Below are positions 1 to 8,389 of a DNA stretch of 64,000 nucleotides, piece after piece (position 1 is the stretch's first letter; each line of letters opens with the position of its first letter). The notes below the pieces were generated by a model. It saw only the letters and a program-made list of their open reading frames with translations, was not told where the DNA came from and did not search any database. The translations under genes were made by a program, and so were the position numbers. The DNA comes from Lysinibacillus sp. BPa_S21. Its GTDB lineage: Bacteria; Bacillota; Bacilli; Bacillales_A; Planococcaceae. Location: assembly GCF_023337795.1 (NCBI RefSeq), contig NZ_JALIRS010000008.1, positions 62,001-126,000 on the forward strand, read 5' to 3'.

Positions 1-2
1 GG

Positions 3-935
3 GATGCTGATGGTAAAGAAAAGTCATATAAATTAAAAATGTCTGTCACTGTATCAGATTCATCAACATGGTATGAGGCAGCAAAAAAACTGGCAGATGA
101 TATGGATAAAGAAACAGATGGTCGCATTAAAATTGAAGTATTCACAAATGAACAATTATCTGGGGGAGATTCTGGAAAGGCTGTTGAAGGCTTAGCAAAA
201 GGTTCAATCGATTTAACATTTAACTCTACTATTATTTATTCGATTTTAGATCAACGTTTTGGTGTGGCAAGTGCACCTTTTTTACTTAAGGATCATTCAG
301 AGGTTGATAAAGTGTTTAATGGAGAAGGGGGAGAAAAGCTTAAAGAACTTTTAGCTGAAAAGGGTGTACAAGCTTTAGGCTATGGCGAAAATGGTTTCCG
401 TCAAATAACGAACAGTAAGCATGAAATTAAACTACCAAAAGACTTAAGTGGATTAAAGATTCGTATACCTGGTATTACCATGTACACAGATTTATACCGT
501 TCATTAGGAACAGACCCTGCAACAATGACATTCTCAGAAGTGTTTACAGCGTTACAGCAAGGTACAATTGATGGTCAAGAAAATCCTATTGATGTTATTG
601 CTTCGTCAAAGTTAGAGGAAGTTCAAGATTATTTAACATTGTGGAACTATTCATATGATCCATTAGTGTTAGGTATGAATAAAAAGCTGTATGGTTCTTT
701 AAGTGATGCAGACCGTGAATTATTTGATCGACTAGGAAAAGAGGCAGCTGCTTATCAAGTGAAAATTGCACGCGAAAAAGAAGCATCACAAATTGAAGAT
801 TTAAAAGCTAAAGGAATGAATGTTTATATGCCAACAGATGCAGAATTGGGAGCATTTAAAAAAGCTGTTCAGCCTATTTATGATAAATATACTGATATTT
901 GGGGAGAAGATTTACTGAAAGCGTTTACGCCATAA
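3..935 (+). CDS. dctP: TRAP transporter solute-binding protein DctP (5' end outside window)
   Basis: This is the extracytoplasmic receptor of a tripartite ATP-independent periplasmic (TRAP) transporter, which captures an organic acid and delivers it to the DctQ/DctM permease. The frame is open from base 3, before the first ATG at 39, so the signal peptide and lipobox lie upstream of the window. The DctP signature regions are visible: the segment around FRQITNSKHEIKLPKDLSGL, then KIRIPG, and TFSEVFTALQQGTIDGQENP, which carries the ligand-carboxylate region. The gene ends 11 bases before dctQ, so the three TRAP genes form one operon. The ligand cannot be read from sequence, but the neighbouring CoA ligase and thiolase suggest a carboxylic acid. 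Confidence 0.93.
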   Translation, partial: DADGKEKSYKLKMSVTVSDSSTWYEAAKKLADDMDKETDGRIKIEVFTNEQLSGGDSGKAVEGLAKGSIDLTFNSTIIYSILDQRFGVASAPFLLKDHSEVDKVFNGEGGEKLKELLAEKGVQALGYGENGFRQITNSKHEIKLPKDLSGLKIRIPGITMYTDLYRSLGTDPATMTFSEVFTALQQGTIDGQENPIDVIASSKLEEVQDYLTLWNYSYDPLVLGMNKKLYGSLSDADRELFDRLGKEAAAYQVKIAREKEASQIEDLKAKGMNVYMPTDAELGAFKKAVQPIYDKYTDIWGEDLLKAFTP

Positions 936-946
936 GGGGGAAACAT

Positions 947-1444
947 ATGAAATTCTTAGACTACTTTGAAGAAATTATATTAAGCGTTTCATTTGCAGCA
1001 ATTACATTTATAACATTTGTAAACATCGTTTCTCGCAATTTAGTCAATTTATCCCTTTCTTTTACAGAAGAAATCACAGTTAATTTGTTAGTATTGCTGA
1101 CATTTGTCGGTACAGCCTTAGGTGTGCGTAGATACGCACACCTTGGTTTTACCTTATTGTTCGATAAAGGGAATAAGCTGACAAAAAAGGTGATTGTAAT
1201 TATTTCATCAGTAGCGAGTGGTGTATTGTTTGCTGTATTACTTTATTACGGCATTGATATGGTATTGTTCCAAATGCAAATTAATCAAACGACACCAGCC
1301 TTAGGGATGCCGCAGTGGATTTTATCTTCTGCATTACCACTAGGTGCATTGTTGTGCTTAATTCGTACAGTTCAAGCAATGATAGAAGAATATAAAGCGG
1401 TGAGTAAAGAAGGTAATGGAGCGAAAGGAGATGAGGTAGTATGA
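947..1444 (+). CDS. dctQ: TRAP transporter small permease DctQ
   Basis: This is the small four-helix membrane subunit that bridges receptor and large permease. The ATG at 947 is preferred because AAGGGGG lies 5-6 bases upstream; an in-frame start at 899 would run back into dctP. The 165-residue product has hydrophobic helices near residues 10-30, 45-65, 85-110 and 125-145. It contains the family-type stretch SFTEEITVNLLVLLTFVGTA followed by VRRYAHLGF. The stop overlaps the dctM start by 4 bases (ATGA), indicating translational coupling. Its length and position between dctP and dctM are typical of the family. Confidence 0.92.
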   Translation: MKFLDYFEEIILSVSFAAITFITFVNIVSRNLVNLSLSFTEEITVNLLVLLTFVGTALGVRRYAHLGFTLLFDKGNKLTKKVIVIISSVASGVLFAVLLYYGIDMVLFQMQINQTTPALGMPQWILSSALPLGALLCLIRTVQAMIEEYKAVSKEGNGAKGDEVV

Positions 1445-2766
1445 CAGCATTATTACTTTTTGGCTCCTTTATATTGCTCGTATTTTTAAGGGTACCGATC
1501 GCTGCTTCCTTAGCAGTAGCTTCAATGGTAGTACTATTTACATCTCAAGGGCTATCAGGGTTTGAGGCATTAACAGATATTATGTATACGAGTGTGGCAA
1601 AGTTTACGCTATTAGCGATTCCATTCTTTATTTTAGCTGGTGTCATTATGGATCATATCGGAATCTCTAAGCGTTTAATTGACTTTGCACAAACATTAGT
1701 AGGACATCGTAAAGGTGGCATTGTACTTGTAACGGTAATAGTAGCAATTTTCTTTGCTGCTATTTCAGGATCTGGTCCCGCGACAGTTGCAGCAATTGGA
1801 GGTATTCTAATTCCGGCAATGGTGAAAAACGGCTACCGCAAAGAAACTGCTGGAGGATTAGTGGCGAGTGCGGGTGCGATAGGCATTATTATTCCCCCAT
1901 CGATTGCCTTCATTATTTTTGCAGTAGTAGCAGGAGATCAAATCCCGATTACGATTAATCGTCTTTTTATGGCTGGGGTTATACCGGGTATTTTAGTTGG
2001 GATCGGTTTATTTATTGCTGGGATGTATGTTCGCAAACGTGACATTAAAAAGGGTATTTTTAACGACTCTGTGGAAGCAGCTAGGCAAAAAAGTACAGGA
2101 AAAGAACGTTGGGATGCATTTATTAAGGCACTTCCAGGATTAATGATTCCTGTCATTATTTTAGGTGGAATCTATGGAGGGTTTTTTACACCAACAGAAG
2201 CGGCAGTTATTGCGGTTGTATATGGACTGGTTGTAGGACTGTTCATTCATCGAAAAGGCTACATAAAAATGATGTATCGTATTTTTATTGAGTCGGCGTT
2301 ACAAACAGCTGTTGTTATGATCATCGTAAGTGCGGCATCTGTCTTTGCCTATATTGTAACAACAGAACAAATTGCCTCAACTATTTCAAATACTGTTTTA
2401 GGTTTAACTGATAATAAAATCATTATTTTACTACTCGTAAATATTATTTTATTAATTGCGGGTGCATTTATCGATGCCATTTCAGCGTTTTATATTTTCG
2501 TACCGATATTACTTCCGATTATGTTAATGCTCGATGTAGACCCAGCTGTATTTGGCGTGTTTATGACGATTAACTTAGCAATCGGCTTATTTACACCACC
2601 TGTTGGCTTAAATTTATATGTTGCAGCCAGTATGTCAAAGGCTAATATCATTCAAATTTCAAAAGGGGTTGTACCATTTATTGTTGCTTCTATTATCGTC
2701 TTATTACTTGTAACATATATACCTTCTCTATCAACATTTTTACCAGATTTATTAAATATTAAATAG
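1441..2766 (+). CDS. dctM: TRAP transporter large permease DctM
   Basis: This is the large membrane subunit that carries the transport path and uses an ion gradient to drive uptake. The 441-residue product is almost entirely hydrophobic with about 12 helices. It shows DctM hallmarks: LAIPFFILAGVIM near residue 58, ISGSGPATVAAIGGILIPAM near 103, IIPPSIAFIIFA near 150, FFTPTEAAVIAVVYG near 248 and a C-terminal LFTPPVGLNLYVA. The start codon lies inside the end of dctQ. A short 17-base gap leads to the dehydrogenase gene, so transport and metabolism are probably cotranscribed. Confidence 0.95.
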   Translation: MTALLLFGSFILLVFLRVPIAASLAVASMVVLFTSQGLSGFEALTDIMYTSVAKFTLLAIPFFILAGVIMDHIGISKRLIDFAQTLVGHRKGGIVLVTVIVAIFFAAISGSGPATVAAIGGILIPAMVKNGYRKETAGGLVASAGAIGIIIPPSIAFIIFAVVAGDQIPITINRLFMAGVIPGILVGIGLFIAGMYVRKRDIKKGIFNDSVEAARQKSTGKERWDAFIKALPGLMIPVIILGGIYGGFFTPTEAAVIAVVYGLVVGLFIHRKGYIKMMYRIFIESALQTAVVMIIVSAASVFAYIVTTEQIASTISNTVLGLTDNKIIILLLVNIILLIAGAFIDAISAFYIFVPILLPIMLMLDVDPAVFGVFMTINLAIGLFTPPVGLNLYVAASMSKANIIQISKGVVPFIVASIIVLLLVTYIPSLSTFLPDLLNIK

Positions 2767-2783
2767 CAAAGGGGAAAACTATT

Positions 2784-3530
2784 ATGACATTAAAAGATGA
2801 TGTAGCGATTGTTACAGGAGCGGCAAGTGGTATTGGACAAGCAGTTGCGGTCCAGCTTTCAAAGGAAGGGGTACATGTTGTTTTAGTTGACTTAAATTCA
2901 TGTGAGAAGACAATTGAAAAACTAGCACATGACAGCTATTTAGAGTGCTTAGGAGATATTCGTGATGCAGAGTTTGTGAAAGCAACAGTTAATCGCACAG
3001 TTGAAAAATATGGAGAGATTCATATTTTGGTGAATAATGCTGGTACATGTAGTAGAAAAAATATTGAAACGATAACGTTCGACGATTGGTCACGTGATCT
3101 TGATACGAACTTAAAAGCAGCATTTATGTTTACACAGGCATGTGTTTACCCACATATGAAGGATGCCCAATATGGTCGGATTATTAATATAAGCTCAGTA
3201 TCAGGTTTAAACGGTGGTGTTACATCTGGAGAAGATGGTACAGGGCGCTCAGGTCCAGCTTATGCTGCATCAAAAGGAGGGGTAATTGCTCTTACGAAAT
3301 GGGTAGCAAAAGAGCTTGGCCCATTAAATATTACTTGTAACTCTGTGGCACCAGGTGCAACCTTAACAGGTATTACGACAGGGGTTCCATACAATTTAGA
3401 TCAGCAGGTCATTAAGCGTATTGGCACACCTGATGATATTGCAAGTGCTGTTTTATACTTTGCATCTAGGGAGGCTAGCTATACAACTGCCCAGGTGTTG
3501 AAGGTAGATGGAGGGATTAGTATTGGATAA
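2784..3530 (+). CDS. SDR-family NAD(P)-dependent oxidoreductase
   Basis: This is a classical short-chain dehydrogenase/reductase of 248 residues, which oxidises or reduces a hydroxyl/keto group with NAD(P). Visible motifs are the nucleotide-binding TGAASGIG (residues 10-17), NNAG near 86-89, the catalytic Ser in ISSVSG, the YAASK Tyr/Lys pair, and a C-terminal VDGG. AAAGGGGAA precedes the ATG. It resembles 3-oxoacyl-reductase-type SDRs, but the substrate is unknown. Its place between the TRAP genes and a CoA ligase suggests that it acts on the imported acid or on a beta-hydroxyacyl intermediate. The end of the gene supplies the ribosome site of the next one. Confidence 0.9.
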   Translation: MTLKDDVAIVTGAASGIGQAVAVQLSKEGVHVVLVDLNSCEKTIEKLAHDSYLECLGDIRDAEFVKATVNRTVEKYGEIHILVNNAGTCSRKNIETITFDDWSRDLDTNLKAAFMFTQACVYPHMKDAQYGRIINISSVSGLNGGVTSGEDGTGRSGPAYAASKGGVIALTKWVAKELGPLNITCNSVAPGATLTGITTGVPYNLDQQVIKRIGTPDDIASAVLYFASREASYTTAQVLKVDGGISIG

Positions 3531-3999
3531 TTCTAGTTGGCAAGCTTTGTATGACCGACCTACGGATAGAATTATCGGGAGATTGAAAGCAGGAACGGAT
3601 TTATTTACTGGGATTAAAGAGGTTTGTTACCACTTTGGTGTAATGGGAGGGCAATTTCAATGCATGGGATCCTTAAAGCAGGCTACCTATGTCCAAGTTC
3701 AAAGAGGTGAAAAGAAAGGGACCATCGTTTATTCCCAAAAACGGCAAACTACCTCCCCGGTTGAACTTATTTCCGGTTTAGGCTTTATTGGGGTAGATAT
3801 AGAAACGAATGATTTAGATATTCATTTCCACGGATCTTTTGTTGATTGTGATCAAAACTTTTCTGGCGGTCATTTTCTTGAAGGAGAAAATGAAATCGCC
3901 ATTACAGTCGAATTCATACTCTATCCATTAAAAGAGGCTATACCGAAAAGACGTAAGGATGACCAATTCGGGGTTCTAATTTTTCACTTTGAAGAATAG
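3523..3999 (+). CDS. PPC/DUF296-domain protein
   Basis: This protein of about 158 residues matches the PPC (DUF296) fold, a small trimeric domain found alone in bacteria and fused to AT-hooks in plants. Recognisable pieces are IIGRLKAGTDLFTGIKEVC, the glycine-rich ISGLGFIGV, the histidines in DIHFHGSFVD, and GGHFLEGENEIAITVEFIL. The start is uncertain: an ATG at 3508 lies in frame, but GGAGGG seven bases before the TTG at 3523 fits initiation there better. The gene overlaps the end of the SDR gene. Standalone PPC proteins have no settled function; a possible metal site from the conserved histidines is inference. Confidence 0.8.
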   Translation: MDNSSWQALYDRPTDRIIGRLKAGTDLFTGIKEVCYHFGVMGGQFQCMGSLKQATYVQVQRGEKKGTIVYSQKRQTTSPVELISGLGFIGVDIETNDLDIHFHGSFVDCDQNFSGGHFLEGENEIAITVEFILYPLKEAIPKRRKDDQFGVLIFHFEE

Positions 4000-4010
4000 G
4001 GGGAAGATAG

Positions 4011-5492
4011 ATGAGTACAATCGGCCAATTAGCATTGAAATCAGCTCGCGCATATCCAGATAAAATAGCAGTTAAATTTAAAGACCGTACTATTTCCTAT
4101 GCTCAATTAATAGAGCGTGCCTATGCACTAACAGCCTATTTTAAAAGTCTGAACTTACAAAAGGGAGAACGCGTAGGTATCTTAATGTCTAATCGATTAG
4201 AGCATATTGAACTTGATGTAGCCGTTTCTTTATATGGTCTAGTTAAAGTACCACTTAATTACCGCTTGCATCCGAAAGAACATGATTATCAGGTTAATGA
4301 TTCAGCTATGAGCCTAATTATTGGTGAAAAGCCATTGATAGATCCGCTGCAAATTGACTTCCCAATTATTTATTGCGGAGAACCGTATGAGCAAATGGTT
4401 AAACAATTTAAAGGACAGGCCCATGTAAATGAAGTAGACGAGAATGATACGATGGCCATTATGTATACTTCGGGAACGACAGGCAATCCAAAGGGCGTAA
4501 TGCTATCACATCGCAATATGGTCAGTGGAGCTCTTTCATTAGCAATGGCATGTGAAGTTGACTATAAGGATATGCTCGGTCATGTTGCACCTTTAACGCA
4601 CGGGGCAAATTTCTTAAGTCATGTGGCATGGCTCTATGGCTTAACACAAGTCGTATACGATAAATTTGAGCCAGAGCACTTTGTTGATTTATTAGAGCGG
4701 GACCGTATTTCAATCATTTTCCTAGTACCAACGATGGTTAACTTAATGATTCAGCACGAGCAGTTCAACCCGCAAAAACTAAGTAACATTAAATCGATTA
4801 ATATGGCAGGCTCACCCATTGCCGCTGCTAAGTTGCAAGAGGCACTAGTCAAAGTAGGCACAAAATTTGTAGAAACATATGGTCAAGTAGAAGGACCCAT
4901 GTGTATTTCAATAATGCCACGCGAGGATTTGCCATCTCGGCTTGATTCGTGTGGAAGAGTTGGACCATTTGTTGATGTGAAAATTATTGATGCTGAAGGC
5001 AATGAATGTTCAGTAGGTGAAATTGGAGAAATCACAGCAAAGGGCCCACTTATTATGCAAGGCTATTGGAATAATGAAAAGGCTACGGCCGAAACATTGC
5101 GTGACGGTTGGCTTCATACAGGCGATTTAGGCAGACTAGATGAGCATGGCTACCTTTATATTGTTGACCGTAAAAAGGAGGTCATCATTTCAGGTGGCGT
5201 CAATATTTATCCTCGAGAAGTAGAGGAAGTGTTGAACAAGCATGAATTCGTCAAGGAAACATGTGTGATTGGTATTCCAGATGAAAAATGGGGCGAATCC
5301 ATCGTCGCATATGTAGTGCCAAACGGGCGTGGACAAATTGAGAAGAATGCATTAATCGAGCTTTGTCAGGAACATTTAGCGAGCTTTAAAAAGCCAAAAG
5401 AAATTTACGTAGTTGAGGCGCTACCAAAAAGCTCCTATGGGAAAATTTTAAAACGCGAGCTAGTAAAACAGCATATGGAGGTGACACAATGA
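4011..5492 (+). CDS. AMP-forming acyl-CoA ligase
   Basis: This is a 493-residue ANL-superfamily enzyme that activates a carboxylic acid with ATP to an acyl-AMP and then to an acyl-CoA. Core motifs are all present: P-loop YTSGTTGNPKGVMLSH (about residue 152), ETYGQVEGP, GWLHTGDLG, the hinge DRKKEVIISGGVNIYPREVE, and the C-terminal catalytic Lys in SSYGKILKREL. GGGGGAAG precedes the ATG. Its stop overlaps the thiolase start by 4 bases. The substrate chain cannot be assigned; the context points to the acid imported by the TRAP system. No frameshift or missing core residue was seen. Confidence 0.93.
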   Translation: MSTIGQLALKSARAYPDKIAVKFKDRTISYAQLIERAYALTAYFKSLNLQKGERVGILMSNRLEHIELDVAVSLYGLVKVPLNYRLHPKEHDYQVNDSAMSLIIGEKPLIDPLQIDFPIIYCGEPYEQMVKQFKGQAHVNEVDENDTMAIMYTSGTTGNPKGVMLSHRNMVSGALSLAMACEVDYKDMLGHVAPLTHGANFLSHVAWLYGLTQVVYDKFEPEHFVDLLERDRISIIFLVPTMVNLMIQHEQFNPQKLSNIKSINMAGSPIAAAKLQEALVKVGTKFVETYGQVEGPMCISIMPREDLPSRLDSCGRVGPFVDVKIIDAEGNECSVGEIGEITAKGPLIMQGYWNNEKATAETLRDGWLHTGDLGRLDEHGYLYIVDRKKEVIISGGVNIYPREVEEVLNKHEFVKETCVIGIPDEKWGESIVAYVVPNGRGQIEKNALIELCQEHLASFKKPKEIYVVEALPKSSYGKILKRELVKQHMEVTQ

Positions 5493-6622
5493 GTGTATAT
5501 GTTCATAGTGTAAGTATGACGAAGTTCGGAAACAGTGAAAATACTTCATTAAAGGATTTAATGCTCGCTGCTAGTCGAGAGGCGTTAGAAGAAGCAAGAG
5601 AGTTAAAAATCGATGCAGTTTTTGTTGGTAACTATATGGGTGGTAGCTTAGCCAATCAAGAAATTCTAGGCGCGATTGTAGCCAATGACTTGGGGCTCGG
5701 TCCTATTCCTACGGCCAAATTAGAGGGAGCCTGTGCATCAGGTGGTATCGCATTACGCCAAGGTATTCTAGGTATTTTAAGTGGTGAATATGAAAGCGTT
5801 TTAGTTGTCGGTGTGGAAAAGATGAAGCATGCATCTACGGCTACTGTAACGCAATTTATTAACTCTGCAATGGATCAGACGACTAACGAACGCTATGCTG
5901 GTCTAACTTTCCCAGGATTTTTTGGTGTAGTGGCGAATCGCTATTTCTATGAAACAGGTGCAAATAAATCCCATTTAGCGAAATTAGCGTTAAAAAACCG
6001 TGAAAATGCATTACAAAATCCACTAGCTCAATTCCGAAAACCAGCAACACTAGAAGAAATTATGAACGCACGCATGATTACAGATCCACTTGGCTTATTC
6101 GATTGTTCACCGATTACGGATGGAGCAGCAGCAGTTGTTTTATCTCGTAAGCCATCTGATATTAAAATATTGGCATCAGCGCAGGCTTCAGGTCCGACGA
6201 TGATGCAGGATGCCATCGATTTATTATCATTACCAGCAATTCGTATATCAGGTCAGCAAGCCTATGAAAAAGCAGGTGTTAGTCCTGAGGATATCGATGT
6301 AGTTGAAATTCACGATTGCTTTTCAATGACTGAAATGCTGGCCATTGAAGAGCTCGGTTTTTTCCCGAAATTAGAAGGTTGGCTAGCCATTGAGCAAGGA
6401 AAAACGTGCGTGAACGGAGAAAAGCCTGTTAATACAAGCGGAGGTCTTTTATCCAGAGGACATCCTATTGGCGCAACAGGTGTGGCACAGTTTTACCAAT
6501 TAGTGCTCCAATTGCGTGGACATGCACCAAACCAGCTAGAAAAACAACCACGATTAGCACTTGCACAAAATTTAGGTGGCACTGGTTCATATTCAGTTGT
6601 CCACATATTAGAAAGGGTGTAG
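5489..6622 (+). CDS. Thiolase-family protein, SCP-x type
   Basis: This 377-residue thiolase-fold protein carries the nucleophile cysteine in LEGACASGGIAL and the histidine in SRGHPIGATG. In place of the NEAFA motif of classical degradative thiolases it has EIHDCFSMTEM, and the C-terminal Cys-Gly-Gly region reads NLGGTGSYS. Those features mark the SCP-x/lipid-transfer-type thiolases, which commonly pair with a DUF35 protein, and exactly such a gene follows 3 bases downstream. It probably performs the terminal carbon-carbon cleavage or condensation of this pathway. It is coupled to the ligase by a 4-base overlap. Confidence 0.9.
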   Translation: MSVYVHSVSMTKFGNSENTSLKDLMLAASREALEEARELKIDAVFVGNYMGGSLANQEILGAIVANDLGLGPIPTAKLEGACASGGIALRQGILGILSGEYESVLVVGVEKMKHASTATVTQFINSAMDQTTNERYAGLTFPGFFGVVANRYFYETGANKSHLAKLALKNRENALQNPLAQFRKPATLEEIMNARMITDPLGLFDCSPITDGAAAVVLSRKPSDIKILASAQASGPTMMQDAIDLLSLPAIRISGQQAYEKAGVSPEDIDVVEIHDCFSMTEMLAIEELGFFPKLEGWLAIEQGKTCVNGEKPVNTSGGLLSRGHPIGATGVAQFYQLVLQLRGHAPNQLEKQPRLALAQNLGGTGSYSVVHILERV

Positions 6623-6625
6623 CAG

Positions 6626-6934
6626 ATGAAGGTTTATGAATGCTGTGGTGTGGAGTCAGTGACGAAAAAAGTGTATTGCAGCACCTGCCGCCAAGAAATC
6701 AAAAACGAACGAGAAGTCCCAGATGAGGGAACCGTTTATAGCTATACAGTCATTCATATTGCACCAGCAGATTACGCCCATTTGGCACCGTATACCGTTG
6801 CTCTAGTGCAGCTAAAGGATTCAACTGCCAAACTAACGGTGCGCATTCAAGAAAGTGTGCAAATCGGTGACCCCGTACAGCTTGATCAAATTGCAGATGG
6901 AACATACATTTATCAAAAGGTTAGGACTGCTTAA
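6626..6934 (+). CDS. DUF35 OB-fold / Zn-ribbon partner protein
   Basis: This small 102-residue protein fits the DUF35 (ChsH2-type) architecture: a Cys-rich N-terminus (YECCGV and YCSTC, residues 4-21) followed by a beta-rich OB-like domain containing TVYSYTVIHIAPADY and a VALVQLKD strand. Such proteins bind SCP-x-type thiolases, often shaping or channelling the active site. It starts 3 bases after the thiolase stop and ends the operon, with a strong hairpin downstream. The first Zn-ligand pair is an adjacent Cys-Cys rather than CxxC, so metal binding may be altered. Confidence 0.82.
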   Translation: MKVYECCGVESVTKKVYCSTCRQEIKNEREVPDEGTVYSYTVIHIAPADYAHLAPYTVALVQLKDSTAKLTVRIQESVQIGDPVQLDQIADGTYIYQKVRTA

Positions 6935-6952
6935 AGAAGGGTATGAAGTATG

Positions 6953-6997
6953 GTAGGCTGTTTGGAAGGCTATATCTTTCCTGACAGCCTACTTTCT
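6953..6997 (+). terminator. Hairpin terminator after the TRAP/thiolase operon
   Basis: GTAGGCTGT pairs perfectly with ACAGCCTAC, with a further GGAAG/CTTTCC pairing inside, followed by TTTCTT. It lies 19 bases after the DUF35 stop and closes the catabolic cluster. Confidence 0.65.
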
Positions 6998-7166
6998 TAT
7001 GAAAAGCCAATGAATCTTTGGAAAGATTTATAAAAGAAGGGGATTTCAATTTAGATCCTGCTCAGGTGCTAGGCTGTTGTCCCGATAGCCAAAAATGCGG
7101 AAATCCTGACAGTAGTTTATTTTGCGAGATTTCTTCTTGCGATTGAATAAAACATGAGGTGATGAC

Positions 7167-8090
7167 TTGGCAAATACAAAGGTTTATTCCATTTTAGTAT
7201 TCGTTATGTTTCTTTGGGGCATGAATGTTACTTGGCTGAAAGTAATTGTTTCCAATGGAGATCCATTAACGATCCAAACAGCACGCATTTTTCTAGCAGC
7301 TATTACAATTTTTATTATTTTAAAGCTAACGAAGCAGCCGCTCTATGTAAAAGGAATGCCATTTAAGTACATATTAATCGGTTGCTTTTTCGGCGTCATT
7401 TGTCACCATGTCTTTTTAGCGTATGGTATTGTTCGAACAACTGCCATGAAAACAGCCATTATTAGTGGTTTAAGTCCACTCTTCACAGCACTTATTGCAG
7501 TATTATTTAAAGACACTGTTATGACGAAAACAAAATTAATTGGCTTTACACTTGGAGGAGTTGGCGTGCTATTCGCAGTTGTGGACGACATTAACGAGCT
7601 GACAAATCTACAGCTAGGTGATTTTCTCGTGTTTATGTCATTCTTTTTACAGGCCTTTAGCTTTATCGCAATTCGTCGAGCAACTAAAATCATTTCTCCC
7701 ATGCTAATGACAGGCTGGATGCTTCTCATTGGTTCATCACTATTACTTGTTTTTACATTTATTACAAGCTTCAGAAGCTACGGAGCATTTTTATCCTTCA
7801 GTTCATTCATATGGCTCGTATTTTTCATGTCGGCTATTTTAGCTACTTCTATCGGACATACATTATATAATTTATGTATAAAACACATTGGTGCAGCGGA
7901 ATCCGCTATTTTTGTGAATTTCAATACCATATTCGCATTAATTGGAGCGGCACTATTTTTACATGAAATCATTACACTGCAGCAATTTATCGGCAGTTTA
8001 ATTATTACTTTAGGTGTCATCATCGGCACGAGCAATTTAGAAGAAAGATTTCTTCAAAGGAAAAAAATCGCGATAAACAAGAGTGTTTAG
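7167..8090 (+). CDS. EamA/DMT-family transporter
   Basis: This 307-residue integral membrane protein is a drug/metabolite transporter with ten predicted helices and two EamA repeats. The first repeat starts FLWGMNVTWLKVIVSNGDP and the second starts near residue 150 (DFLVFMSFFLQAFSFIAIRRA). The start is TTG at 7167, preceded by GAGGTGAT; no better ATG lies nearby. EamA proteins usually export amino acids or other small metabolites, but the cargo is not readable. It is separated from the upstream operon by a terminator and about 170 bases, so it is probably its own transcription unit. Confidence 0.9.
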   Translation: MANTKVYSILVFVMFLWGMNVTWLKVIVSNGDPLTIQTARIFLAAITIFIILKLTKQPLYVKGMPFKYILIGCFFGVICHHVFLAYGIVRTTAMKTAIISGLSPLFTALIAVLFKDTVMTKTKLIGFTLGGVGVLFAVVDDINELTNLQLGDFLVFMSFFLQAFSFIAIRRATKIISPMLMTGWMLLIGSSLLLVFTFITSFRSYGAFLSFSSFIWLVFFMSAILATSIGHTLYNLCIKHIGAAESAIFVNFNTIFALIGAALFLHEIITLQQFIGSLIITLGVIIGTSNLEERFLQRKKIAINKSV

Positions 8091-8109
8091 AAAAGTAGGG
8101 TAGCTCAAC

Positions 8110-8345
8110 ATTTACTGGTCGCGTAAGCTTGTAGCGCTCTGCCTCTACGTAGGGCCAACTTTAGTGGGAACAGTCGATGGCGCCATCTGGGTTTCAAGGT
8201 TAGCGTACAGGACGCCTGTTTGTCGGCATAATGTTACGTGAATCGTAAATAGGTAAACTACACGCTTAGAAGCTTATGTATTGCCGTCTCCATACATAAA
8301 GTGGCTGTAAATGCAGTCATATCAACGATTAACAGACTTGGGATA
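8110..8345 (+). ncRNA. Possible orphan omega-RNA / right-end scar of an IS200/IS605-type element
   Basis: This non-coding segment is G/C-richer than its surroundings. It resembles the structured region found 3' of tnpB in IS605/IS1341-type elements: GTTTCAAGGTTAGCGTA, a GTAAATAGGTAAACTACACGC stretch ending in CGCTTAGAAGC, then a hairpin TTATGTAT...ATACATAA followed by AGTGGCTG. The comparison with tnpB-flanking sequences is from memory. No tnpB reading frame remains next to it, so it would be a scar or solitary RNA. An alternative is unrelated intergenic DNA. Confidence 0.4.
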
Positions 8346-8389
8346 TTTAACGGGAGTTGAACTCTTGGGCAATATCCCTTTTCCTACAC

